NCBI GenBank assembly: GCA_947625285.1
Contig: CANQNS010000012.1
Coordinates: 1 to 60,815, forward strand
Origin: an uncultured Oscillospiraceae bacterium
Lineage (GTDB): Bacteria > Bacillota > Clostridia > Oscillospirales > Oscillospiraceae
Direction of reading: 5' to 3'
Length of the DNA: 60,815 nt
The translations under genes were made by a program, and so were the position numbers. The notes under the pieces are model-generated. The model had not been told where the DNA came from. It searched no databases and worked only from the letters and a program-made list of their open reading frames with translations. Of the stretch, positions 48,506 through 56,694 are shown piece after piece (the first letter of the stretch is position 1; each line of letters opens with the position of its first letter).

Positions 48506-50554
48506 ATGACCCTTTTGGAAATGAGCCTTTCCGGCGGCTGCGTCATCCTGGCCGGGGCCCTGCTGCGCGCCTTGGCAAAGGACCGGCTGCCCCGGTGGAC
48601 CTTCGAGGCCCTGTGGACCCTGGCCGTACTGCGGCTGACGACGCCGGTGAGACTGCCCCTCCGCTCCAGCGTCTGGACCCTGCTGCGGCGGACCGCCCCG
48701 GCGGCGGTCCCGGCGGAACAGACAGGGGCCGCCACGAGCTCGGTTAACATAATTTTAAATACCGCCGCCGCGCCCGCCGCCTCCGGCCCGTCCCCCTGGC
48801 GGGTCCTGTGGATAGTTGTTGCCTGTTTGCTCGCGCTTATTATAGCAGCGGGCTATATCCGCGGCTATCGCCGGTTCCGGGACGCGGAAGAAGTTGACAT
48901 AAATTTTTCCGACTATTTGCCGTCGGTGCGGCTCCCCCGCCGGAAAGTGGCGGTGCGGGTCACGGACCGGGTGGGCGCGCCGCTGACCTACGGTCTTGTC
49001 CGGCCGGTGATCCTGCTGCCCCGGACCCTGGACCGAAGCCCGGCCGGGCCGCTGGGGTTCGTGCTGGCCCATGAGCTGGCCCACATCCGCCGGCTGGACG
49101 CACTGCGAAAGCCGCTGCTCTGGGCGGTGGTCTGCCTGCACTGGTTCAACCCGGCGGTGTGGCTCATGCTGGTCCTGGCAAGCCGGGACATGGAACTTGC
49201 CTGCGACGGTGCGGTGATCCGCGCCTGCGGCCCCGACGCCCGGCGGGATTATGCCCACGCCCTGCTGGACATGGAGCAGCGGCGGGCCGGCCTGACCGGC
49301 CTTGCCAGCGGCTTTTCCCGAAACGCCGTGGAAGAAAGGATACATTCTCTTATGAAGATGAAGAAGAGATCGTTTTGGAGCGCGCTGCTGGCTCTGACGC
49401 TGATGCTGGCCGTGGGGGCGGTGTTCGCCACCGCCGCGCCGGAGCCGACGGACGCCGATGTTGCCGCGCCCGGTACCTTTACCGGCGAAATACTGGCGTC
49501 TTCGGACGGGACCATCTATGTATACACCGCCGGTGGTGAGCCCATCGCCATGACCCGGGAGGAATATGAGGCGCTCATTGACCCGGTGGAGGTCCAGTGG
49601 TGGACCGCGGAGGAATACGCCGCGTGGCTGGAGCAGGAGAAAAAGGACCTGCAGGACTGTCTGGGCCAGCGGGCCTGGACCAACACCGACGGCTGGTTCA
49701 CCTGGACCCAGGAGAAGATCGACGAGACCATCGAGATGTACGAGCAGACGCTGGAGGACATCCAAAACGGCCTGCTGGTGTCCAAAACCGTGGACGGCAG
49801 CGACGACGTCATGCTGGCACAGGGCAGCGACGGGGACAAGGCCGCCACAGAACAGGAACAGGCCCTGGCGGAACGGTCCGCGCAGTTGGACCAGGCGCTG
49901 GCCCCCTACACGCCTTTCGGTATTTCCTATGACTATTCTCCCGAGACGGACGAGATGCTTCTTTACTGGAACGGGCAGCCTGTCCGGGGCCTGTGGGACA
50001 GGGAAAAAGGTATCTGGATATCGGAACACGGCGGTCCCGGCGGCAGCGCCGCGGACGCGCCGGAACTGATCGCCGTATACGACGAGGCCGGGGAACTCAC
50101 CGGTCTGCGGCAGGCCACGGCGGAGGAGCAGGAGCAGTGGGACGGGCTCCGGCAGAACGCCGCATCCGCCAACGCCATCAGCGGTCATCTGTCCGCCCTC
50201 ATGGGGGGCGACGGGACCACCCTGCCGGGATGCACGGACTTTCGGGGGCGTCTGGGGCCCTATGAGAAGATATACTTTGACGTGGGATGGGTAGACGAGA
50301 ACGAGGCCGTCACCGCCGCCGTCAGCGCGGATAAGAAGATGGGCTGTCATGTGTCCATCTGCCCCGCCGGGGAGGGCCCGGGGGACTATCTCACCGCCGT
50401 CGAGCCCGACCAGGCCGCAAGCAGCGGCGCGGCGGAGCCCGCGTCGGGAGACATGCTCTCCTCCTCCGGCCTGCAGCCGGGCCAGTACGCCGTGTGCGTG
50501 TGGTCCAGCGTCAACGAGCCCATAGAATTCGCCCTGAGCTATATGGTGTCCTGA
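48506..50554 (+). CDS. BlaR1-type M56 membrane metalloprotease with novel C-terminal domain
   Basis: About 682 residues. The N-terminal 290 form an M56 peptidase with several membrane segments, the zinc motif LAHELAHIRRLD (HELAH) and AVVCLHWFNPAVWLM. A further hydrophobic segment (FWSALLALTLMLAVGAVFA) leads to about 350 residues that look extracellular, acidic and rich in Trp, Glu and Gln. This part has no penicillin-binding SxxK/SxN/KTG set, so the signal is probably not a beta-lactam. A GTG start three codons earlier, overlapping the repressor stop, is possible. Confidence 0.88.
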   Translation: MTLLEMSLSGGCVILAGALLRALAKDRLPRWTFEALWTLAVLRLTTPVRLPLRSSVWTLLRRTAPAAVPAEQTGAATSSVNIILNTAAAPAASGPSPWRVLWIVVACLLALIIAAGYIRGYRRFRDAEEVDINFSDYLPSVRLPRRKVAVRVTDRVGAPLTYGLVRPVILLPRTLDRSPAGPLGFVLAHELAHIRRLDALRKPLLWAVVCLHWFNPAVWLMLVLASRDMELACDGAVIRACGPDARRDYAHALLDMEQRRAGLTGLASGFSRNAVEERIHSLMKMKKRSFWSALLALTLMLAVGAVFATAAPEPTDADVAAPGTFTGEILASSDGTIYVYTAGGEPIAMTREEYEALIDPVEVQWWTAEEYAAWLEQEKKDLQDCLGQRAWTNTDGWFTWTQEKIDETIEMYEQTLEDIQNGLLVSKTVDGSDDVMLAQGSDGDKAATEQEQALAERSAQLDQALAPYTPFGISYDYSPETDEMLLYWNGQPVRGLWDREKGIWISEHGGPGGSAADAPELIAVYDEAGELTGLRQATAEEQEQWDGLRQNAASANAISGHLSALMGGDGTTLPGCTDFRGRLGPYEKIYFDVGWVDENEAVTAAVSADKKMGCHVSICPAGEGPGDYLTAVEPDQAASSGAAEPASGDMLSSSGLQPGQYAVCVWSSVNEPIEFALSYMVS

Positions 50555-50568
50555 GAGATGAATAAACC

Positions 50569-50604
50569 ACCGGCGGACGCATGACGCGCCCGCCGGTTTT
50601 TTTT
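50569..50604 (+). terminator. terminator after the BlaR1-type gene
   Basis: CCGGCGG pairs with CCGCCGG across a 13-base loop and is followed by eight T. Confidence 0.85.
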
Positions 50605-50617
50605 GCGGATATCTTTT

Positions 50618-52105
50618 TTACGACGCCCGGCGGAAGCTGCGCCGGCGGGCATGGTGTTTGAAGGGCACGATCGCCAGACGGCCCCGGTGGAGGGGGTGCC
50701 GGTGGGGCGCCGTCTGCTTTTCCGCTTCCCGGACCGTCTGCTCATAGCGCTCGAACCGGGCCTGATGCCGCCGGAGCCGGCGGATGCACGCCACGGCGGC
50801 GGGGATCAAAAACAGGTCCGCGCACACCCAGGCCGCCGGGGAGGCGAAGCATACCGCGTCAAAGCCGTACCGGGGCACCAGCAGGCAGCCCACCGCCGCC
50901 CGGGCCCCCATCTCCAGGGCCCCCGACGCGATGGCAAGCACGCTGTAGCCCATGCCCTGGATGGAGAACCGCACGATGTTCACCAGGGCCAAGGGATAGA
51001 AAAACGCCGTGCCGATACGCACATACCGGCTCACCAGAGCCGCCAGCAGGACCGTGTCGGCCCCGTCCCCCGGGTCGATGAACCACTTGGCGCAGGCCGG
51101 GGCAAAGGCCAGCATGGTCCCGAAGGCCGCCAGCGCGTACACGAACCCCATCAGCGCGCAGGCCCGGATGCCCCTGCCCAGCCGGTCCAGCTTGGCCGCG
51201 CCCACGTTCTGGCCGCAGTAGGTAGCCATGGCCGCGCCCATGGCGTCGAAGGGACAGGCCAGAAAGCCGTAGAGCTTGCTGCCTGCGGCGGTGGCCGCCA
51301 CATACAGGCTGCCCAGGCCGTTCACGGCGGACTGGAGCACGATGGAGCCGATGGCGGTGACGGAGTACTGCAGCCCCATGGGCACGCCCATGACGCACAG
51401 GTCCCGGCAGAGCCGGCCGTCCAGCCGGGCCTCGTCCCGGCTCACGCGCAGGATGGCGAACCGCCGCTTCACCGTCCACAGACAGGCCAGGCCCGACACG
51501 GCCTGGCTTGCCACCGTGGCTATGGCGGCCCCTGCCACTCCCATGTGGAACCACAAAATGAACGCCGCGTCCAGCGCGATGTTCAGGATCGAGGACATAG
51601 CCAGAAAGTACACCGGGGTCCGGCTGTCCCCCAGCGAGCGGATCACGCCGGCCAGAAGATTATAAAGGTATGTGACCGGGATGCCCAGGAAGATGATGAA
51701 GATGTAGTCATAGGCGTCCCGGAAGATGTCCTCCGGGGTGCGCATAGCGGTCAGGATGGCCCGGCAGCCGGCGCAGGTGACGGCGGTCATTACCAGGGCG
51801 AAGGCCCCGGACAGCCAGGCGGCGTTAGCCACATACCGGCGCATCCGCCCATGCTCCCCCGCGCCCATCTCTCTGGCGACGGGGATGGCGAAGCCGCTGC
51901 ACACGCCGATGCAGAAGCCGATGATGAGAAAGCTGATGGAGCCCGTGGCCCCCACCGCCGCCAGGGCCTTCGCCCCCAGCAGCCGGCCCACGATCATGGT
52001 GTCCACCATGTTGTACATCTGTTGGAACAGCAGTCCGAACAGCGTTGGCACCGTGAAGCCCAAAATCAGCTTCCCGGGCTCGCCGCAGGTCAGATCTCTT
52101 GTCAC
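50618..52105 (-). CDS. MATE-family efflux protein 2
   Basis: A 495-residue MATE protein with LTCGEPGKLILGFTVPTLFG and FQQMYNMVDTMIVGRLLGAK at the start, and GVPMGLQYSVTAIGSIVLQS in the second half. The C-terminal tail of 40 residues is basic and unusual (RRHQARFERYEQTVREAEKQ). The start is a GTG after GGGGGGC; the in-frame upstream region has no sensible start. It is divergent from the LacI regulator, with a 419-base gap, so control by that regulator is possible. Sequence resemblance to the first MATE protein is only at family level. Confidence 0.9.
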   Translation of the reverse strand: MTRDLTCGEPGKLILGFTVPTLFGLLFQQMYNMVDTMIVGRLLGAKALAAVGATGSISFLIIGFCIGVCSGFAIPVAREMGAGEHGRMRRYVANAAWLSGAFALVMTAVTCAGCRAILTAMRTPEDIFRDAYDYIFIIFLGIPVTYLYNLLAGVIRSLGDSRTPVYFLAMSSILNIALDAAFILWFHMGVAGAAIATVASQAVSGLACLWTVKRRFAILRVSRDEARLDGRLCRDLCVMGVPMGLQYSVTAIGSIVLQSAVNGLGSLYVAATAAGSKLYGFLACPFDAMGAAMATYCGQNVGAAKLDRLGRGIRACALMGFVYALAAFGTMLAFAPACAKWFIDPGDGADTVLLAALVSRYVRIGTAFFYPLALVNIVRFSIQGMGYSVLAIASGALEMGARAAVGCLLVPRYGFDAVCFASPAAWVCADLFLIPAAVACIRRLRRHQARFERYEQTVREAEKQTAPHRHPLHRGRLAIVPFKHHARRRSFRRAS

Positions 52106-52300
52106 GGAAATGCCCCCCGAAAGGAATGTTCGCCGGTCCCGGGCGGGCGTGCGCCCTTGCCCGGGACCAGGCACATTATAGTCACCTGTTTCCGGGATTT
52201 CCATACTAAATTTGTATGATTTTCCGCCTGGCGGGCCCGTCTGAATTGAGCAAAATGAAAGGTCTGTCGAAAATATGCACAAAACGCCCCGCCCGGCCAA

Positions 52301-52315
52301 TGGAAACCCTTTCCA
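52301..52315. promoter_or_regulatory. LacI-type palindrome, upstream site
   Basis: TGGAAACCCTTTCCA is a perfect 6-3-6 inverted repeat resembling LacI/CcpA-family operators. Its core recurs as GGAAAGGTTTCC at 52481-52492. Confidence 0.6.
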
Positions 52316-52410
52316 TCCCCCGCCTTTTCAGGCCGCCCCGGACATCTCTCCCTTGCGGCGACTGACAAAACCTCCAAAACGGGGCATGGTATTTCGTATA
52401 GTTTTGTTCG

Positions 52411-52440
52411 TTGACACAGGGGCATAAATTGGTGTATATT
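52411..52440 (+). promoter_or_regulatory. promoter of the LacI-regulator gene
   Basis: TTGACA (52411-52416) and TATATT (52435-52440) are 18 bases apart, 85 bases before the start codon. Apart from this promoter and the palindromes, the 419-base divergent gap 52106-52524 shows no gene. Confidence 0.82.
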
Positions 52441-52466
52441 CACAATATGATAGACTGAAATCGTTA

Positions 52467-52492
52467 CCGGGAATGTTCCCGGAAAGGTTTCC
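52467..52492. promoter_or_regulatory. overlapping palindromes downstream of the LacI promoter
   Basis: CCGGGAATGTTCCCGG (52467-52482) is a perfect 7-2-7 palindrome that overlaps GGAAAGGTTTCC (52481-52492), a near copy of the upstream site. Position after the -10 box fits autorepression by the LacI-family protein. Confidence 0.6.
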
Positions 52493-52524
52493 AGCCATCA
52501 GTTCACGCAAAGGAGGGTCGGCCC

Positions 52525-53544
52525 TTGACGATAAAGGACATTGCGGCCTATTGCGGCGTGAGCGTGAGTACCGTGTCGAGGGTCATCAACGATCACCCGG
52601 ACGTGAGCCCCGCGGTGCGGGAGCAGGTCAACAAGGCCATCCGCAAGCTCCACTTCGTGCCCAACAACAGCGCCCGGTCCCTGGTCGTCAGCCGCTCCAC
52701 CGCCATCGGCGTGGTGAGCCGGGGCGTGGATAACCCCTTTTTGTCATTGCTGATCCGGGTCCTGAGCCGGGAGATCCACGACCGGGGCTATACCATGGTC
52801 CTGCACCAGATCCCCACCCAGGCCGACGAGGTCCAGGCGGCGGCCCTGCTCCAGCGGGAGAAGAAGCTGCTGGGCGTGATATTCTTGGGGGGCCGGTTCA
52901 ACTACACCGAGGAGGAGCTGCGGCAGCTTACCGTGCCTTTCGTGTGCTGTACATACACCAACACCTTTGGGGACCTGTCCAGCGACGCCTATTCCTCCGT
53001 TTCCATCCACGACGAGCGAGAGGCGGAAAAGGCGGTGCGGCTTCTGGTGGAAAACGGCCACCGGCGCATCGCGGTGCTGCTGGACGACCCGGCGGACAAC
53101 TCCATCGGTCAGCTTCGGTTCCAGGGCTACTGCCGTGCGCTGGAGGCCGAGGGCCTTGTCTACGACCCGGCCCTGGCCGTCGTCACCGGCGACTATGCCA
53201 TGTCCGCCGCCTACGACGGGGTCTGCCGGCTTTTGGACAGCGGCGCGGATTTCACGGCCCTGCTGGCTATATCCGACTCCCTGGCTATCGCGGCCATCAA
53301 GGCCCTGACGGACCGGGGCCTGCGGGTGCCGGAGGACTGCTCCGTCATCGCCATCGACGGGCTGGAGATGAGCTCCTTCACCGTCCCCACCCTGACTACC
53401 CTCTGCCAGCCGGCGGAGGAGATGGCCCAGGAGAGCGTGCGGATGCTCACCGCGCTCATCGAGGGCACCGGCGTCCATCGCCACAAGCTCATGGAGACCA
53501 CCCTGCGCCGGGGCGGCTCCGTGGCCCGGCCCGCCCGGGCCTGA
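52525..53544 (+). CDS. LacI-family transcriptional regulator
   Basis: A 339-residue regulator. Residues 1-50 are the LacI helix-turn-helix and hinge (IKDIAAYCGVSVSTVSRVIN, then VPNNSARSLV). The rest is a sugar-binding-type domain (GVVSRGVDNPFLSLLIRVLS; RRIAVLLDDPADNSIGQLRF; VIAIDGLEMSSFTVPTLTT). The start is a TTG preceded by AAAGGAGGGTCGGCCC. It is followed by a maltodextrin-type ABC importer, which it probably controls in response to sugar. Confidence 0.94.
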   Translation: MTIKDIAAYCGVSVSTVSRVINDHPDVSPAVREQVNKAIRKLHFVPNNSARSLVVSRSTAIGVVSRGVDNPFLSLLIRVLSREIHDRGYTMVLHQIPTQADEVQAAALLQREKKLLGVIFLGGRFNYTEEELRQLTVPFVCCTYTNTFGDLSSDAYSSVSIHDEREAEKAVRLLVENGHRRIAVLLDDPADNSIGQLRFQGYCRALEAEGLVYDPALAVVTGDYAMSAAYDGVCRLLDSGADFTALLAISDSLAIAAIKALTDRGLRVPEDCSVIAIDGLEMSSFTVPTLTTLCQPAEEMAQESVRMLTALIEGTGVHRHKLMETTLRRGGSVARPARA

Positions 53545-53605
53545 TATCATCCGATCACTTCGGCTCCGCCGTGTGAAATATTTTTTTGAAAGGAACAAAA
53601 GACCC

Positions 53606-54880
53606 ATGAAAAAAGCGCTCGCACTTATCCTGGCCCTGGTCATGTGCCTGAGCCTGTCCGCCGTGGCGTTTGCCGACGACGAGACCGGTTCCGTGTACTA
53701 CCTGAACTTCAAGCCTGAGGCTGACGAAGCCTGGCAGGCCCTGGCCGCCGCCTACACCGAGGAGACCGGCGTGCCCGTGACCGTGTTCACCGCCGCCTCC
53801 AACTCCTACGAAGAGACCCTCATGAGCGAGATCGCCAAGAGCACGCCTCCCACTCTGTTCCAAGTCAACGGCCCTGTGGGCCTGGCCAACTGGAAGGATT
53901 ACTGCCTTGATCTGGCCGACGCCGACATCACCGCTGAGCTGACCAGCCAGGACTTCGCTCTGAGCGAGGACGGCGCGGTCTATGGCATCGGCTACGTCAT
54001 CGAGAGCTATGGCATCATCACCAACAAGACTCTGCTGGAAAAGGCCGGCTACACCGTGGATGACATCCAGTCCTTTGACGATCTGAAGAAGGTAGCCGAG
54101 GACATCACCGCCCGCAAGGACGAGCTGGGCTTCGCCGCCTTCACCTCCGCCGGTATGGACAGCTCCTCTGACTGGCGCTTCAAGACCCACCTGGCCAACC
54201 TGCCCATCTATTTCGAGTATCAGGAGGACGGCATCTCCAGCACCGACGCCATTAAGGGCACCTATCTGGACAACTACAAGAACATCTTCGATCTGTACAT
54301 CAACAACTCCACCTGCGATCCCGCCGAGCTGTCCGGCAAGACCGGCGACGACTCCCGCAATGAGTTCCTGGCCGGCGAGGCCGTGTTCTATCAGAACGGC
54401 TCCTGGGAGTATACCAACCTGACTGCCGACGGTGCTTTCACCGATGACGATCTGGCCATGATCCCCATCTACATCGGCGTGGGCGACGAGGCCAACCAGG
54501 GTCTGTGCACCGGCTGCGAGAACTACTGGTGCGTCAACGCCGAGGCCGACGAGGCCGACATCCAGGCCACGCTGGACTTCCTGAAGTGGCTGGTGACCTC
54601 CGAGACCGGCACCTCCGCCCTGGCCAACGACATGGGCTTCGTTATCCCCTTCAAGGGCGCTGTGGAGTCCCCCAACGTGTTCGTCAAGCAGGACAGCGAG
54701 ATGACCGCCGCCGGCAAGACCCCCGTGAGCTGGAACTTCACCACCATGCCCTCCGAGCAGTGGAAGAACGATCTGGGCTCCGCCCTGACCGCCTATGCCG
54801 CCGGCACCGGTGATTGGGACGCCGTGGTCTCCGCCTTCGTGGACGGCTGGGCCACCGAGTATCAGCTGGCCAACGGCTGA
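53606..54880 (+). CDS. sugar ABC transporter substrate-binding protein
   Basis: A 424-residue family 1 solute-binding protein. The signal peptide MKKALALILALVMCLSLSAV is cut near AFADD; there is no clear lipobox. Motifs include WQALAAAYTEETGVPVTVFT, SKSTPP-like EIAKSTPPTLFQVNG and GEAVFYQNGSWEY. The following permeases and malQ suggest maltose or maltodextrin, or other alpha-glucosides. It has 61 bases after the LacI stop and its own ribosome binding site (GAAAGGAAC). Confidence 0.92.
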   Translation: MKKALALILALVMCLSLSAVAFADDETGSVYYLNFKPEADEAWQALAAAYTEETGVPVTVFTAASNSYEETLMSEIAKSTPPTLFQVNGPVGLANWKDYCLDLADADITAELTSQDFALSEDGAVYGIGYVIESYGIITNKTLLEKAGYTVDDIQSFDDLKKVAEDITARKDELGFAAFTSAGMDSSSDWRFKTHLANLPIYFEYQEDGISSTDAIKGTYLDNYKNIFDLYINNSTCDPAELSGKTGDDSRNEFLAGEAVFYQNGSWEYTNLTADGAFTDDDLAMIPIYIGVGDEANQGLCTGCENYWCVNAEADEADIQATLDFLKWLVTSETGTSALANDMGFVIPFKGAVESPNVFVKQDSEMTAAGKTPVSWNFTTMPSEQWKNDLGSALTAYAAGTGDWDAVVSAFVDGWATEYQLANG

Positions 54881-54912
54881 TCGTTCCCCTGGCTTCTATC
54901 GCGATACCATCA

Positions 54913-54945
54913 GGAGGGCGGGCTTCTGCCCGCCCTCCACTTCTG
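54913..54945 (+). terminator. attenuator between binding protein and permease genes
   Basis: A perfect GGAGGGCGGGC/GCCCGCCCTCC stem with a TTCT loop is followed by ACTTCTGTTTTC, before the permease start. Confidence 0.75.
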
Positions 54946-54989
54946 TTTTCCCAATTCGGCTGTAGCTGTTTTATCAAGAGGAGAGAACT

Positions 54990-55841
54990 ATGGAAAAAAC
55001 CATCAAAAAGTTTTGGCCGGTGTTCGTGATCCCCACCTTTGCCGCCTTCTGCATCGGCTTTATCTGGCCATTCCTTCAGGGACTTTATCTTTCCTTCTGC
55101 CGGTTCACCACCATCAATAAGGCCACCTGGAACGGCGTGCAAAACTATCTGTTCACCTTTACGGACGCCTCGTTCCTGCATGCGTTCTGGTTCACCGCCC
55201 TGTTCACGGTGGTGTCTACGGTGTGCATCAACCTGGCGGCCTTCGCCATTGCCCTGGCCCTGACCCGCAATATCAAGGGCACCAATCTCTTTCGGTCCGT
55301 GTTCTTCATGCCCAACCTGATCGGCGGTATCGTGCTGGGCTACATCTGGAACATCCTGCTCAACTGCGTTCTGACCCTGCTGGGCAAGCCGCTCATGAGC
55401 CTGCACGCGCCCTATGGGTTCATCGGGCTGGTGATCCTTATGTGCTGGCAGCAGATCGGCTATATGATGATCATCTATATCGCCGGCATCCAGTCCATCC
55501 CCAGCGATTACCTGGAGGCGGCCCGCATCGACGGCGCCACAGAGCGGCAGATCCTCTGGAGGATCAAGATCCCCAACGTGATGCCCTCCATCACCATCTG
55601 CCTGTTTTTGTCCCTGACCAACGGCTTTAAGCTGTTCGACCAGAACCTGGCCCTTACCGGCGGCGACCCGGCCCACAATACCGAGATGCTGGCACTGAAT
55701 ATCTACAACACCTTCTACGCCCGTTCCGGGCCCCAGTGGAAGGGTTACGGCCAGGCCAAGGCAGTCCTGTTTTGTATCCTGGTGATCGCCATCTCCCTCA
55801 TTCAACTGCGGGCCACCCGCTCCAAGGAGGTGCAACAGTAA
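54990..55841 (+). CDS. sugar ABC transporter permease (MalF type)
   Basis: A 283-residue permease with six membrane segments. The start KFWPVFVIPTFAAFCIGFIW and the EAA loop YLEAARIDGATERQILWRIK are typical of MalF/LacF-type carbohydrate permeases. It forms the pore with the next gene product. The ATG follows AAGAGGAGAG. No ATPase gene lies nearby; a shared MsmX/MalK-like ATPase elsewhere is the usual answer. Confidence 0.94.
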   Translation: MEKTIKKFWPVFVIPTFAAFCIGFIWPFLQGLYLSFCRFTTINKATWNGVQNYLFTFTDASFLHAFWFTALFTVVSTVCINLAAFAIALALTRNIKGTNLFRSVFFMPNLIGGIVLGYIWNILLNCVLTLLGKPLMSLHAPYGFIGLVILMCWQQIGYMMIIYIAGIQSIPSDYLEAARIDGATERQILWRIKIPNVMPSITICLFLSLTNGFKLFDQNLALTGGDPAHNTEMLALNIYNTFYARSGPQWKGYGQAKAVLFCILVIAISLIQLRATRSKEVQQ

Positions 55842-56687
55842 ATGGAAAAGACGAGAAAGATCCGTGACCGGATCATATCCTGCGTTCTGGCCGTGCTGAG
55901 CCTGGTATGGGTATACCCGGTGTTCATGATCCTGGCCAACTCCTTCAAGCAGGAGCGGTCCATCACCACCGGCGGCGCCTTCCAGCTGCCCACCGCGGAG
56001 ACCTTCGCGGGCTTTGACAACTTCCGGGAGGCACTGACCAGCCAGGGCTTCCTGCGGGCGTTCTGGTACAGCCTGGTCATCACCGTCATGTCCGTGGTGC
56101 TGATCCTGGTGTGCTGCTCCATGTGCGCCTGGTTCATCACCCGCGTCAGGGCCTGGTACTCCAAGGCACTGTACTTCCTGTTCGTGCTGAGCATGGTGGT
56201 GCCCTTCCAGATGGTCATGTTTACCCTGTCCTCCACCGCCGACCGGCTGAAGCTGAGCAATCCGTACACCATCTGCATCATCTACCTGGGCTTCGGCGCG
56301 GGGCTGGCGGTATTCATGTTCTGCGGCTTCGTCAAGAGCATCCCCATGGAGGTGGAGGAGGCGTCCATGATAGATGGCTGCAATCCCATCCAGACCTTCT
56401 TCCATGTGGTGCTCCCCATCCTGAAACCCACCATGATCTCCGTGGGCATCCTGGAGACCATGTGGCTGTGGAACGACTACCTTCTGCCCTACCTGGTGCT
56501 GGACCGGACCAAGGGATATATGACCATCCCCATCCTCATCCAGTATTTCCGGGGCAGCTACGGCAAGGTGTCCATGGGACCCATGATGGCCAGCATCATG
56601 CTGAACCTGATCCCTATCATCACCGTCTATATCCTCTGCCAGAAGCACATCATCAAGGGCGTCGCGGCCGGCGCCGTGAAAGGATAA
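55842..56687 (+). CDS. sugar ABC transporter permease (MalG type)
   Basis: A 281-residue permease whose start codon directly follows the upstream stop. The opening VLAVLSLVWVYPVFMILANS, the EAA loop PMEVEEASMIDGCNPIQTFF and the C-terminal YGKVSMGPMMASIMLNLIPI are family marks. GGAGG lies inside the end of the previous gene. Confidence 0.94.
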   Translation: MEKTRKIRDRIISCVLAVLSLVWVYPVFMILANSFKQERSITTGGAFQLPTAETFAGFDNFREALTSQGFLRAFWYSLVITVMSVVLILVCCSMCAWFITRVRAWYSKALYFLFVLSMVVPFQMVMFTLSSTADRLKLSNPYTICIIYLGFGAGLAVFMFCGFVKSIPMEVEEASMIDGCNPIQTFFHVVLPILKPTMISVGILETMWLWNDYLLPYLVLDRTKGYMTIPILIQYFRGSYGKVSMGPMMASIMLNLIPIITVYILCQKHIIKGVAAGAVKG

Positions 56688-56694
56688 CGACTTT

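Noticed and set aside
48147-50554. Beta-lactam resistance module
   Set aside because: The BlaI/BlaR1-like pair lacks a penicillin-binding sensor domain and no beta-lactamase gene is nearby.
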